Counted from the first letter of the stretch, positions 12,329 to 23,516 are shown. The stretch is 64,000 bases of DNA from Bolinopsis microptera (GCF_026151205.1 NC_087078.1:9440675-9504674); one strand, 5' to 3'. Notes: generated from the letters alone by a model not told the origin. Made by a program: numbers and translations.

Positions 12329-13667
12329 CGCTGGTAAGAGAACGTGATTTTACAGTTGTTAACTGTATAAATATTATATTATATTTTTTAGCTGTATAAA
12401 TATAATATACCTATATAAATAAGTATAGTACTACCCCATATTATGGTATAAACAATAAACATAATATGATATGAGTGTAGTACAATGTATTCGATAAAAC
12501 TCAGTAAATCAAAGAAAAAATACACAATAAGTATTATATATATAACAGAGAAAACATTCAAGATAAATAAACTAACATACAATACTGGATACTGGGGGGG
12601 GGGGCCAATGGCATAAAATGGCATAAAATGACATAAAATGGCATAAAATGGAGACTTTTTCTATGGAGAAAATGGAAAAACCCATGAGTAATTCTCCATT
12701 TTCTCCATTTTATGCCATGAATTTTGTCTTCGAAATTTCATCTTTAACACCATTTAACACCTAAATTGGACATCCTAACATGTTTATTTACGATTACTAG
12801 GGGCGTAACAAGCTTATGAAAGCTCATAGTAGGCTACTTGATGCTTATACTAGGTTAGTAGAGGCACACTTCAGGCAAACTCCTAATTACTCAAGCCTAG
12901 TGTAAAGTTATTTCTACAGGCTTCAGCAGGAGTGAGTAATAGGGGAGAGTAATAGGCACTGAGAAGTGAGACCTACATCCTCGACAGTCGAAACAAGCTC
13001 GCACTGCAAAGGGGAGGCCTGCCTTCCGAGATCGCATTACCAGGGGGAAGCCTCGAGTCCAAATTTGTGTATCGAGGGGTAGGTGCAGACTTCGATAAAC
13101 CGAAAAACCAAAAAAAAATATTTTCGGCTAATAATGAAGAGGGTAGCATGAAACGTGGAGAAAAGTGGTTTTTAGAAAAACTTTGAAAAATTTTGACTTG
13201 GAAAATTTTCGGCCCGAGTCATTCTCGATACGTACCTCTCGTATCGAGAGCTCCCGATTCCGAGCTCGTGTTGCAAAGGGGAGGCCTGCCTACCGAGATC
13301 GCATTACCAGGGGGAAGCCTCGAGTCCAAAATTGTGTACCGAGGGGTAATTTTCTAAGTCAAAATTTTTCAAAGTTTTTCTGAAAAACACTTTTCTCCAC
13401 GTTTCATGCTATCTTGTTCATTATAAGCCGAAAATATTTTTTCGGTCAAAATTTTTCAAATTTTGTCTGAAAACCGCTTTTCTCCACGTTTCATGCTACT
13501 CTGTTCATTATTTGCCGAAAATATTTGTTCGGTTTTTCGAAGTCCACACCTTCCCCTCGATACACAATTTTGGACTCGAAGTAATGCGATCTCGGAAGGC
13601 AGGCCTCCCCTTTGCAACACGAGCTCGGAATCGGGAGCTCTCGATACGGGAGGTACGTATCGATTGA

Positions 13668-15004
13668 TTGATTGATTGGGAACTGGGTTTTACTACCCCA
13701 GTTAATGTTTACTAAAATAGATATTGAACAGCAATTTAATAAGATAAAAATCGTACCAGCGTACTTTAAAATCTGTATGATTCATGAAATTAAAAGTAGC
13801 TATGACCATTAAGAGTTAAATATATTGTTTATATTCCCCATCATGGACTAGTGGCTCAACAAAACTGCGTCGGAAATTAAAGCTCAGCTAAAGCCTGAAG
13901 ACTATTCAGTCTTGTATAGAAAATAACTACAGCTACCAATATGTCCCTCACAAACATGGTCCAAAACATATCAAAACAGCACACGAAACACACACTCAAA
14001 AAAAGTTGTCAACCGTTGCTCTCATCGGCACAATAAATTTGCCCGTCCTTTATGTAAAACTTTTTGGTCGGTTCTGCAAGTGCCCGCTTCTTCATGTCCT
14101 GTACCAGATCTTTCCTGAGCTTCCTCTGTTCGACAGACCGATCAGGGCTCAAGAAAACTGTCTTAAACTTCTCACTCTGCCGCAGGTTCCTGGCATTCCT
14201 CAGAATCTGATCAACGATGAGCGAGTTTGAGGTGATAACTTTAACTGGTCGCGTTGAGTCAACCGTTTTCTTTTTTCCTATTCTCTGAGCCTCTACTTTT
14301 GGCTTTATGCCAATAGTTTCCAGAACTTCACTGACTTGAGATTCGAGCTTCTCTTCTTTTTCCTCAGGCAGACCGAAGATAAGAAGGTTCCTGCTGCGGT
14401 CCTCCTCTGCAACAATAGTCTCGACTACAGACGTCAATGCTTCCGGGCTGATTACTGGAGACTGTGCTGGCCAACTTTGAACGACAGAGCTGTAAGATTG
14501 GAACTCCGCTTTCACTGAATCAGCAACTGAACTTGACACAGTTTTCTTCATCGCTTCAAGTTGCTTAGTCTTGCAGCTGATAGCTCGGCCTGAACACTGA
14601 TAACCTGCTCTTGCTTCACAATTAACTGACCCTGAAGTCTGGTCAACACATTCTTATACGTTTCAACGGTCTCCATAAGATAGTTCGTATACTCAAAAGA
14701 TCGACCACACACATTGACAATCTCCGGCTTATTCAGTCTGTTGAAGTTCTTAGCGTCCGCAATGTCCTTTAACTTTCCGTACGGCTTGCCAAATTTCTTC
14801 AGAGTCTCTTTGCTCCAGGTGAACATCTCATTCCACATGTAATTGATACTTTCCAAGTCCAAATCTGCCATCGTAAAGATCAGCACAACAAGCTAGCAGC
14901 GCAGTAGCGGTGCAATTATCAAGAGATAAGCAGTGCGATAACGAGAGCTAACAATTTTAAAACGGCAGTGAGAGTGTATTTCGACTGAGTGAGAGTGTAT
15001 TTCG
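13668..15004 (-). mobile_element. ORF1-only non-LTR retrotransposon (LINE) relic
   Basis: The insertion is bounded by the broken 230-bp unit: GGTACGTATCG to its left and AAAATGACTCGGACC to its right are contiguous in the intact units at 15236-15262 and 15476-15502. On the minus strand it runs from a 5' leader (about 15004) through ORF1 to a short 3' UTR ending in an (AATC)n tail at about 13668. There is no reverse transcriptase ORF, so it is ORF1 plus UTRs only, like mammalian HAL1 elements. The flanks suggest a very short imperfect target duplication. Confidence 0.75.
14009..14886 (-). pseudogene. LINE ORF1 protein with one frameshift
   Basis: Two overlapping frames (14548-14886 and 14009-14551) make one protein. 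The first encodes an N-terminal domain (MADLDLESINYMWNEM) and the start of a coiled coil (VISVQAELS). The second continues the coiled coil and gives an RRM-like and C-terminal domain typical of LINE ORF1 proteins (RSRNLLIFGLPEE, KVITSNSLIVDQILRNAR, FLSPDRSVEQRKLRKDLV). The frames meet near 14548-14570 with an ATGA stop/start overlap, most simply read as a 1-nt frameshift. ORF1 proteins bind the element RNA as chaperones. Alternatively the two frames are natural and joined by recoding. Confidence 0.7.
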
Positions 15005-16004
15005 AAAATGACTCGGACCGAACATTTTCTAAGTCAACATTTTTCAAAGTTTTTCTGAAAACCACTTTTCTCCATGTTTCATGATACTCTGTTCATTATT
15101 GGCCGAAAATATTTTTTCGGTTTTTCGAAGTCCACACCTTCCCCTCGATACACAATTTTGGACTCGAAGTAATGCGATCTCGGAAGGCAGGCCTCCCCTT
15201 TGCAACACGAGCTCGGAATCGGGAGCTCTCGATACGGGAGGTACGTATCGAAAATGACTCGGACCGAACATTTTTCTAAGTCAGCATTTTTCAAATTTTT
15301 TCTGAATCCGCTTTTCTCCACGTTTCATGCTACCCTGTTCATTATTTGCCGAAAATATTTTTTCGGTTTTTCGAAGTTCACACCTTCCCCTCGATACACA
15401 ATTTTGGACTCGAGGTAATGCGATCTCGGAAGGCAGGCCTCCCCTTTGCAACACGAGCTCGGAATCGGGAGCTCTCGATACGGGAGGTACGTATCGAAAA
15501 TGACTCGGACCGAACATTTTTTAAGTCAGCATTTTTCAAATTTTTTCTGAAAACCGCTTTTCTCCACGTTTCATGCTACCCTGTTCATTATTTGCCGAAA
15601 ATATTTTTTCGGTTTTTCGAAGTCCACACCTTCCCCTCGATACACAATTTTGGACTCGAGGTAATGCGATCTCGGAAGGCAGGCCTGAGGCCTGCCTTCC
15701 GAGATCGCAATGGCCTCCCCTTTGCCTCCCCTTTTCTAAGTCAACATTTTTCAAAGTTTTTCTGAAAACCACTTTTCTCCATGTATCATAATGTTTCATG
15801 ATACTCTGTTCATTATTGGCCGAAAATATCTTTTTTTTAGATAATTTTTCTCGAAATTCTAAATTGTTCAGGTTTTCAATGGCATAAAATGGCATAAAAT
15901 GGAGACTATTTCTATGGAGAAAATGGAAAAACCTATGAGTAATTCTCCATTTTCTCCATTTAGGCCATTGCCCCCCCCCCCCCCCCCCCCCCCCCCTGGA
16001 TACT

Positions 16005-16326
16005 TTTTAAACCCCAACAAATTATCACTTAAAAGTTAGAATAGTAAGTAAAATGCAAACATTCAGTAATTAGAATAGATTACAAATAAAATATGAACAA
16101 ATTAATCACAGGAAATAAATGAAATTAAAATGTCTAAAATACGATAATATCCCCAAACTTGTAAAATATCTAGCTAATTAAGAACTTATTAACAGTTTAA
16201 AATTAGATAAAACTAAGTACAAGATTTATTTCATGCTAAAAAAGAGTTAATTATTTTAAATGTAAATTTAACAACTGGACCTTTTTATCTTCAGTTTTTC
16301 TTGCACATGGTTTATTTAATCTTTTG
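16005..16326. other. AT-rich spacer, nothing recognised
   Basis: Sequence between the foldback element and the 3' end of the GPCR pseudogene; no feature recognised. Confidence 0.5.
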
Positions 16327-17705
16327 CTAAACATTTAGCTTATCAGGTTTCACCTTGGTGGTTGTTGCACTAGCTGTATTCGGAGGGGAGGAATTGTCAG
16401 CAACAACAGCAGAAGATGAGGATCCCATAATAGCAACTCTGCCCTGACACAGAGGGCTAGTAACAGTGTCCGTCATGGAGTGAGTCGCACTGACGATATC
16501 AGTGAATGATTTAGGCTCCACAACTCTAGCTGGCTCTGAATAACTCGGCTGAGCCTCAGAATCTTCACCACAGCAGCAATCTGAGCAACCTTCCCGGAAA
16601 ATATCACATTTGTACATCAGGAACCCGTAAATAATAGGATTAGTAACGATAGAAAGGTAGAAGAATATGTACACAAGTGACTTTTCTTCAGAAGTATCGT
16701 AGCGTAAGATACCATGGACTATCCCATAAGGTAACCAGGTTACCAGAGCAGTAGTCACAACCAGCGCTCCAGAAAGACGCTTACCACGTGTCATGCGAGG
16801 TTCCTTAAAACACAGCGCACTCCAGATACCAACATGTATAAGTAGAGGCAAGATATTGAAGATGATCATGTTGAAGTAGTCCACCAAGTTCTCCCAGTTG
16901 AACATCTTCCCATCAGCCAGATGAATAGAACACTTGTGGTAACTGGTGGTGTAGTGAGAGTTCAAGTACCCTCCCTCTATTCCTACGATGAGGAGGATAA
17001 GCTCAATCAGAGGAAGACACCAGACAGCTGCTATAATCCCTCTCATCTGCTTTTCAGAAGGGAGGAAGACACAGATGCAGGATATAGGGATGATAGCCAA
17101 GGTGTTGAGATCACTAAGGAGCCAGGAGGAGATGACACTGAAGAAAGTGCATCTGACAGTGCCTGTACCTAGGGTAGTAGCCTCCCCGTAGATAACACTG
17201 GGCCAGATGAAGCCAGGTCCTCTGATAGTAGCAGCAGCTAGGGAGAGGAGGATGTCAACTACACTCATGTTAACTAGAACGGTTTCTGAACCTCTTCCGG
17301 TGCTTCTCTCCTCGGTGGTTGTATTTGAGGAAGAAGAGGAGAGTACTGAGGTTGAGGACTAGTCCAGTGATACCCGGGAGGATATTGGTATTAAGAAGAG
17401 GAGAGTACTGAGGTTGAGGACTATTCCAGTGATACCTGGGAGGTTATTGGCATTAATAGTTGATATAACTTACATGGTGTTCACGAAACATTGGTACGGC
17501 TTTAGTTAATTCATAAAGGAGCAACCAGGTCCCTTTGCGCTTATAATTTTTTTCGTAAATCGGTCCAGATTTTAAAACGTTGACATAGTTCTATAAATTT
17601 TGTATATTTTACTCTGGTGGTTAGGTCGTAAATGGTCTTACCGAGGAAGATAACACACAGGCCTGTAACTAGAGCAAACTTTTCTGGATCTGTTGAATGC
17701 CATGT
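16327..17705 (-). pseudogene. Broken GPCR paralogue
   Basis: Exon 1 (17641-17705, starting MTWHSTDPEKFALVTG) and most of exon 2 (16327-17330) match the GPCR at 11108-12328 closely, including LVTWLPYGI, IVTNPIIYGF and the tail CSDCCCGEDS. Two lesions break the coding path. A 62-bp tandem duplication (17331-17392 and 17393-17454) covers the intron end and start of TM1: the outer copy keeps the CCCAG acceptor and the inner one has CCCGG. There is also a 1-nt insertion near 17280 (TTCAGAAACCGTT where the paralogue has TTCAAGACAGTT). From the ATG at 17268 a 313-residue ORF lacking TM1 remains open. An assembly error could explain the 1-nt change but hardly the duplication. Confidence 0.8.
17331..17454. 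repeat. 62-bp tandem duplication across a splice acceptor
   Basis: Copies 17331-17392 and 17393-17454 differ at only a few positions. On the minus strand each contains the intron end AATRCCAATA followed by the exon start GGTATCACTGGA. It causes the exon-2 acceptor of the GPCR pseudogene to be duplicated and creates an in-frame stop if the outer acceptor is used. Confidence 0.95.
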
Positions 17706-17988
17706 CATTCCTGACAAATAAAGCAACATAATTTGTGTGATTAGTATTTATAGTATTTAGTATTTATAGTATTTAGTATTAGTATTTATAAATAAATTAT
17801 TGCATCCTAAAAGTTATAAATTTAAACACAAAAATCACGTTTATCAAAAATTGTAAAAATTAATTAATTAATCGTGAGGATCTAAAAACGAATACTTAGG
17901 GGAATTGAAAGAAATTTAATCAACATTAATAATAATAATATAATATGATTGATGAATATGAAACAAAGTTTTGAAAGTGTAAATTACT

Positions 17989-19605
17989 CTATTTAAACCA
18001 GGATAGTGACCGGATCTGGTCACCAGATCCTACAACTTGGAGAAACTTTGGAGCAACTTCTTCGTAAAAAAGTGGATAATCTCTGGAACATGAGCAGTTT
18101 CGGTCATTCTTTTTGCAGGAGTTTCTGTGTAAAGAAAACAGTCCGTCCACAAACAACTTAATTGAGTATTCCCCTTTGTTAAGACCTTGACACTTTTCTA
18201 AAGCTTCCTCGATGAAATTGTGGAAGGAGTTGTTGAGTTCTTTACTGTCAGGAGATAAGGTGATATCACCGGCTAGAGTTGATATTCTCAGTTCTTTGAA
18301 GTTGGGACTGGTGTTCTTCATAAACAGCACAATATCGTCTGCAGGGAGAACGTTTCTTTTATCTGTCATGGACAGATACGCTAGTTTATCAAGGAGTGGC
18401 AACACTTGAGCAGCTATTATTTTGAAACAGCTAACTATATCGTAGTCATGGTTCATTCTTACGCACCCTGTACAGTCATTATTGTCAAGAATGAGCTTCT
18501 TGAGGTTGGTAAGCTTATTTAGCTTGATGAGGTGCTCTGAAGAAATCCTACATTCGGATAAATTCAGCTCTTCTAAGAAAAGGCAGTGAAGTGATAAAAC
18601 ATCAACGAACACGTCATCGTTCGTTTGAAAATTAAGTTGTCGGGAAAGATCTAGTTTTACAACATTAGGAGACAGCTTCAAAATAGAAATTAGCTGTTTG
18701 ATACATTTGAAAGGAAAGGGAGGATGATCCTCAGGATCATTCTTCCGAGCAACTAAAAATGTATTCATGTTCTCAAAAGGGGTTAATGAGTTCGTATTGA
18801 TGTTGAGAACATCAAGGTTTGCTTCAGAAACATTCAGATGTTGCAATGTGGAAGAAAAATTCCTCAAAATGTATTCGGTACAACAAGGTTGCAGGCTGGC
18901 GAATTCATGGCATGTAAATGAAGACAGCGGATTGATGGAGGAAAGAGATTCCCCGATGCATAAAGAAGGACCCCTGTTCGCATAATTAGCAGTAGCTGTG
19001 ATAACAAACGATTTCAGCTTCCTGGTAAAACTTAGCATGTATTGAACCTCTTTGCTCGTAAAATATTTGTTGGTAGCATCCCATGAGAGGCTTTCCAAGT
19101 TGGGACAAAATTTTTCTCCAATAACTTTAGCCAAACGTGGAGTAAGAGCAAAGGTCTTTCCAATGTATAACTTAGTCAAGTTAGGCATCAAATCTGCCAT
19201 AACAGAAAAGAGTGAAGCTGTCAAGTTTTTAATTCCGAACAGTGATAAAGAAGTCAAAGCTCCGTTGTTTAGGGATAACACTGACAGCATCCTCTCCACA
19301 CTGACTACTCTAATATTTTTTAAATATAACGGACTGTCACATAAGGCTGTGGTACGCAGCCGTTTAGTTCTTGATATTCTCGATAAGCAAAGATTGTACC
19401 ATCTTTTACAGGTAATGCTCATCCGAAAATATTCACGAATCCCGAAAAAGGAGAGAATGATATCCAAACATTCGTCATTCAAAGCAAGGATAGTGGGTAA
19501 TGTATCATCTGCAGCGGAAGAATCTGAAGTGTCGTAGTATGCTGAGTTATGAACAGGTAAACATCTTCGCTTGGCGGGGTGTTCTTCTTCAAGTGGAACA
19601 TCCAT
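17989..19605 (-). CDS. F-box and leucine-rich-repeat protein
   Basis: 538 residues from ATG 19605; a TTTTGCAG just upstream of the start points to a 5'UTR intron. An F-box is at about residues 34-76 (LALNDECLDIILSFFG ... CKRWYNLCL). It is followed by degenerate leucine-rich repeats: LTSLSLFGIKNL, LTKLYIGKTF, LQHLNVSEANL, VVKLDLSRQLN, LEELNLSECRIS, LKKLILDNNDC, LAYLSMTDK. F-box proteins recruit substrates to SCF (SKP1-CUL1-F-box) ubiquitin ligases, with the LRRs recognising substrate. The C-terminal part has a Cys cluster (CKKNDRNCSCSRD) of unknown role. I cannot assign it to one named FBXL orthologue. Confidence 0.9.
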   Translation of the reverse strand: MDVPLEEEHPAKRRCLPVHNSAYYDTSDSSAADDTLPTILALNDECLDIILSFFGIREYFRMSITCKRWYNLCLSRISRTKRLRTTALCDSPLYLKNIRVVSVERMLSVLSLNNGALTSLSLFGIKNLTASLFSVMADLMPNLTKLYIGKTFALTPRLAKVIGEKFCPNLESLSWDATNKYFTSKEVQYMLSFTRKLKSFVITATANYANRGPSLCIGESLSSINPLSSFTCHEFASLQPCCTEYILRNFSSTLQHLNVSEANLDVLNINTNSLTPFENMNTFLVARKNDPEDHPPFPFKCIKQLISILKLSPNVVKLDLSRQLNFQTNDDVFVDVLSLHCLFLEELNLSECRISSEHLIKLNKLTNLKKLILDNNDCTGCVRMNHDYDIVSCFKIIAAQVLPLLDKLAYLSMTDKRNVLPADDIVLFMKNTSPNFKELRISTLAGDITLSPDSKELNNSFHNFIEEALEKCQGLNKGEYSIKLFVDGLFSLHRNSCKKNDRNCSCSRDYPLFYEEVAPKFLQVVGSGDQIRSLSWFK

Positions 19606-19851
19606 CCTGCAAAATAATGTTACTTGAGATGATTGTATCAAAAGGAATATGCTCGTTAATCAACGATTTTGTATAATTTGAATTGTTGATTGTTTTTAAT
19701 TTATTTAATTTAATCAGGCTGCATTTCACTGGATCTGGATAGTATATGAAAAAGAGAAATATCGGATTAAAATTCATTACTGAATAGTTATTATACAAGG
19801 ATTTAAATAATGTGTTATCCGATGTCACATAAGGTCAGCACGCGAAGTAAT

Positions 19852-20714
19852 GGGGGGAATGCAACGTCAATTAATGTCAATTAATGTCAATTAATGTCAA
19901 TTAATGTCAATTAATGTCAATGTCAGTTTTGCAAAATTTTGGAATACTGACATTAATTGACACGATATTTTTCGACCAGAGATTATGTAGTTCTACCATA
20001 TTTTTAGCACTTTAGAACGTTTATATCATCAATTTATTCACTGTACTATCACATATGGAAATGTGAAATGTGAAAGAAATTCAGATCATTAAACAATAAA
20101 ACTAAAATAATACGGTTTTCCGAAATTTAATTTTCTTAAATGGGCGTGGCCATCCAAGGGCGTGGTTCTCAACATCATCAGAACTTAAAACCCACATTAA
20201 ACGAAATGCCTTCATGACATTTATATTTGAATAACGAATCTTAAACAGCTAACATTACTCCTTCATACTAAAAAAGCCGATTCTAGATATTTTAACTGTA
20301 TAAGAAACCAATAAAATATGGGTGTGGCCGGTGGGGACCGAAGATGGAAGAGTTGGAAGCTGAAATTTTTTTGGTACTCTTTAAACCTAAGGATCAACAG
20401 ATAAGAACATACTCATAATTATTCAAGGACATTTTGTTTTTTTGAACCGGTCTAACTTACATAGCCGTGAATATCTTGAATATTTATCGAATAATGATAA
20501 TCTCAAATTTCAAGACAAATTAATGTCAATTAATGTCAATTAATGTCAATTAATGTCAATTAATGTCAATTAATGTCAATTAATGTCAATTAATGTCAAT
20601 TAATGTCAATTAATGTCAATTAATGTCAATTAATGTCAATTAATGTCAATTAATGTCAATGTCAGTTTGGGGTTTTCATGGAATACTGACATTAATTGAC
20701 GTTGCATTCCCCCC
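19852..20714. mobile_element. G-tract foldback element, 0.86 kb, with 8-bp target duplication
   Basis: Termini are GGGGGGAATGCAACGTCAAT and its inverse (TTGACGTTGCATTCCCCCC at 20696-20714), flanked by perfect 8-bp repeats GAAGTAAT (19844-19851 and 20715-20722). Near each end is a 10-bp tandem array of TGTCAATTAA (about 6 copies near 19865-19920, about 14 near 20519-20658), followed by a hairpin ending AATACTGACATTAATTGAC. The middle is unique AT-rich DNA with no ORF. It is inserted about 250 bp upstream of the F-box gene start, where it could affect the promoter. Confidence 0.88.
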
Positions 20715-20722
20715 GAAGTAAT

Positions 20723-21516
20723 GGGCAATTTGGATCTAGTCAGAAAAGTATATAAGTTGCAGAAATTAAATAGAAACTACAAATTTAAATCTGAACTGAA
20801 GCTGAATTTAGATATTCCAGAACTTGAAATCATTGAACTTCAGGTATTGAAAGTTTATACTGATAATTAATTCCAGATCATCAGCAACTTCACACTCAAT
20901 AAATAAGAAGATGGGCATACCATACGCAGCAAAATGATAGAATATTGAAATTCAGTGAATTTAATGCCACTCGGGCTTCGATATAACATTATCTCTGATG
21001 GTGGTGGAGTATTTAAACACATCATAACATTCTTATGTTCTTTGTATAAGAGGATCAAATAAATTTTAAGTTTTAAACACTACATTGTTTATAAGTACAT
21101 AAGATCTTTGTCAATACGCACTTACCAGATGTGGGGGGTGTCCCATCACATTTGCCCATCCTTTCAAAAACGGAAGAATATAGCTAGAACGTCGCTATTC
21201 TTCGCCATGGCAAAATTGAAGAATTGTACATCTAGATTCTAGATGGTGAAAATAGCGAGAATTATCGAAATTTACAAACTTTTTGAAATGAAGGGCGAAT
21301 AGGTATTACGCCCCCATCTACACAGTTTGGACATTGGAATTGGCGCCATTGCATGAATGCAGGAACACGGGGGATCAGTGAGTCTGTGTCCACAGAAGTG
21401 TTACAATAACAAAAACCTTATTACTGTATTAGACAGTGAAACAATGACGTAACTAGCTGTGATTATTTGAAAATCTAAATAAACATTTATCAGAGGGTGA
21501 AGATGAGTTTTACTTA
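20723..21516. other. Intergenic DNA, nothing firm
   Basis: No convincing exon. Some short open stretches on the minus strand lack recognisable similarity. Confidence 0.4.
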
Positions 21517-21879
21517 TCATAAGTTAAATTTCAACCATTCAGAAGTACAATCTTTCATTAATACAGATATGAGCATGCTCTGTGCCCAAACTAGGTCGGC
21601 ACAGCTCTTGCCAGCTTTGTAGGCAGCTTGGAACGGTCCGGTGAAGTTGTCCACAGCTCTCTCTATTCTGTTTAGCACTATCAGTGACAGGATCTTGCTA
21701 GAAACATTCAGCAGGGTCAATGGTCGTATCGACTTAACTGGGCCGCGAGTTTTACCAGGCTTAGCCAGTGGTGTAAGAATGCCTGCTCTTATTGCTTCAA
21801 TGTGAATGTTTTTCTCGAAAGACTCGTTGAACACTTTAGCTAGCTCTTCATGAAGGAGGGGGTTGTTCAGGGCTTTCAT
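21517..21879 (-). pseudogene. Reverse transcriptase fragment of a non-LTR retrotransposon
   Basis: 120 residues covering the fingers/palm entry of a LINE reverse transcriptase: ILTPLAKPGKTRGPVKSIRP, LTLLNVSSKIL, LNRIERAVDNF and QAAYKAGKSCADLVWAQ match the family pattern in which a K-P-G-K loop leads into RP..LL and QxAY.xGRS. The catalytic YxDD region is missing. It is a short truncated relic on the minus strand with no second ORF attached. Confidence 0.8.
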
Positions 21880-21998
21880 GACATCGCACGTTTACATGGT
21901 GATTGTTAATTTTATCAATTAACCTTTGTGTTAACGTGTTAACTTGTTAAATATTCACTTTATCTATCTACTTTTGTTATTTAGTTTATTTTACTTAC

Positions 21999-22070
21999 CG
22001 TGGAAGAAGCATCCCATCAATAACACTTGAGACAAGGTCTCTCATCTCACGTTTATTTTCAGGATCAACA
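21999..22070 (-). CDS. Orphan coding exon, unknown gene
   Basis: A 72-nt open segment bounded by TTTTTTCAG| and CACG|GTAAGTAA. It encodes VDPENKREMRDLVSSVIDG followed by MLLPR. The strong splice sites and open frame support a real exon, but it cannot be joined in frame to the SWIM exons upstream, whose frame ends at 23517. It may be an alternative 3' exon or part of a different transcript. Confidence 0.35.
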
Positions 22071-22195
22071 CTGAAAAAATTATGAGTTAATATACAGATA
22101 GTCGCAAATTTTGTTGTGTCACGGTATTGTTCATCAGGTTTGTGATTCGCACACTAGTAATGATTTGCAAGCCGCTTTGAACAATATTATTTCAA

Positions 22196-23343
22196 GGGGG
22201 GGGGGGGGGGGGGGGTTCACCCTCATTTTTTTGTGAAACTTGGTTTCGAGATGGCAGTTGACCAACAAACTAGGACTGGTGACCGAACTTTTGAGGGGGT
22301 CCCGGACCCCAACCGCCAAACGGTGCCCGCGGGGCAGCCACGCCCATATTTGGTCCAAATTAGACCCAATCTAGCCAAATACCCTGAAAATGCCCAAAAC
22401 CCAGATTTCAGGTGCTTTACTTGTAGCTAGTGGTCCCCTGAACTCGTATATGAATTTTCATCAAGATTGGACAAAAAATGACTGAGTTATGAGCCAAAAA
22501 CCATATGCCCATATTTGGGCATATGCACCAAATTTGGTCGATTTTGGCCCATAAATTGGTCAAATGTCAATATTTTTGAATGAATGAAGTTTTAATATGG
22601 AATTTTGAGTTAGGCCTTTAAAAAAATTTGGCGGCCAAATTCTGAAATTTGCCGGGCATTTTTCAGAATTTGGCTGCCAAATTTTTTTAAAGGCCTAACT
22701 CAAAATTCCATATTAAAACTTAAGGTTGAAATGCGATTCTACGTTGATTCTGAAAATTTCATGTAAAAATATTGAAACCCTATTGAGTTCTATTTTTTTG
22801 AACGAAATCAGTTTCGCAAATATCGCGAACTGAGATATGGGTGATTTTGTTCATTTTTTGCGATTAATTGAACACAGAATCCACAGTTAGGTAGATACTG
22901 AGCTGATAATCATAGAGAATGTGTTATATAGTAGTATAAGCTTATCTTCCATATAAAGTTGGTTTCATTCAAAAATATTGATATTTGACCAATTTATGGG
23001 CCAAAATCGACCAAATTTGGTGCATATGCCCAAATATGGGCATATGGTTTTTGGCTCATAACTCAGTCATTTTTGTCCAATCTTGATGAAAATTCATATA
23101 CGAGTTCAGGGGACCACTAGCTACAAGTAAAGCACCTGAAATCTGGGTTTTGGGCATTTTCAGGGTATTTGGCTAGATTGGGCCTAATTTGGACCAAATA
23201 TGGGCGTGGCTGCCCCGCGGGCACCGTTTGGCGGTTGGGGTCCGGGACCCCCTCAAAAGTTCGGTCACCGGTCCTAGTTTGTTGGTCAACTGCCATCTCG
23301 AAACCAAGTTTCACAAAAAAATGAGGGTGAACCCCCCCCCCCC
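22196..23343. mobile_element. G-tract foldback element with nested hairpins, 1.15 kb
   Basis: Begins with a run of G (22196) and ends with a run of C (to 23343). Inverted arms of about 385 bp (22196-22585 and about 22965-23343) are nearly perfect over long stretches; for example GAGATGGCAGTTGACCAACA at left reappears inverted at right. Inside is a second, independent hairpin at about 22594-22727 with arms of about 60 bp (AGGCCTTTAAAAAAATTTGG and its inverse). No 8-bp target duplication is clear: the flanks are TATTTCAA and TTAAGGTT. Identical short ORFs in both arms are consequences of the inversion, not genes. Confidence 0.8.
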
Positions 23344-23516
23344 TTAAGGTTTCTTGAAAGTTTGGATTTCCAGATGTTATTCTAGGTCACCCAATACTTC
23401 TACCTTTTACCCTATCTACCTATCTGTCCTTTCAATTTAGGAGCCTAACCATCGACATTTTTTATAACACTCGAATAACACCTTTTCAACTTAATACAAG
23501 ATATCTAAATTCTAAA

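Larger units (their letters stand above)
12594..15996. mobile_element. G-tract foldback element, 3.4 kb, with 8-bp target duplication
   Basis: The element starts with a run of G (12594) and ends with a run of C (to 15996), and is flanked by perfect 8-bp repeats TGGATACT (12586-12593 and 15997-16004). Next to each end is a palindromic module of about 110 bp that begins ATGGCATAAAATGG and ends CCATTTTATGCCAT. The interior contains several copies, in both orientations, of a roughly 230-bp unit with the words GGAAGGCAGGCCTCCCC and GGGAGCTCTCGATACGGG. A LINE relic at about 13668-15004 interrupts one such unit. No transposase is seen. An 8-bp duplication fits hAT, P or Merlin-type transposases. It lies between the two GPCR paralogues. 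Confidence 0.85.

Noticed and set aside
15044..15895. Short ORFs such as MFGPSHFRYVPPVSRAP repeated here and in the 37-43 kb elements
   Set aside because: They recur only because the 230-bp repeat unit recurs, on both strands; no splice context or known family.
22233..23314. Two identical 65-residue ORFs, one per strand
   Set aside because: They are mirror images in the two arms of the foldback element; no conservation argument supports coding.
22196..23343. An 8-bp target duplication for the 22-kb foldback element
   Set aside because: The flanks TATTTCAA and TTAAGGTT do not match; only a loose TTCAAGG/TTAAGG resemblance is visible.
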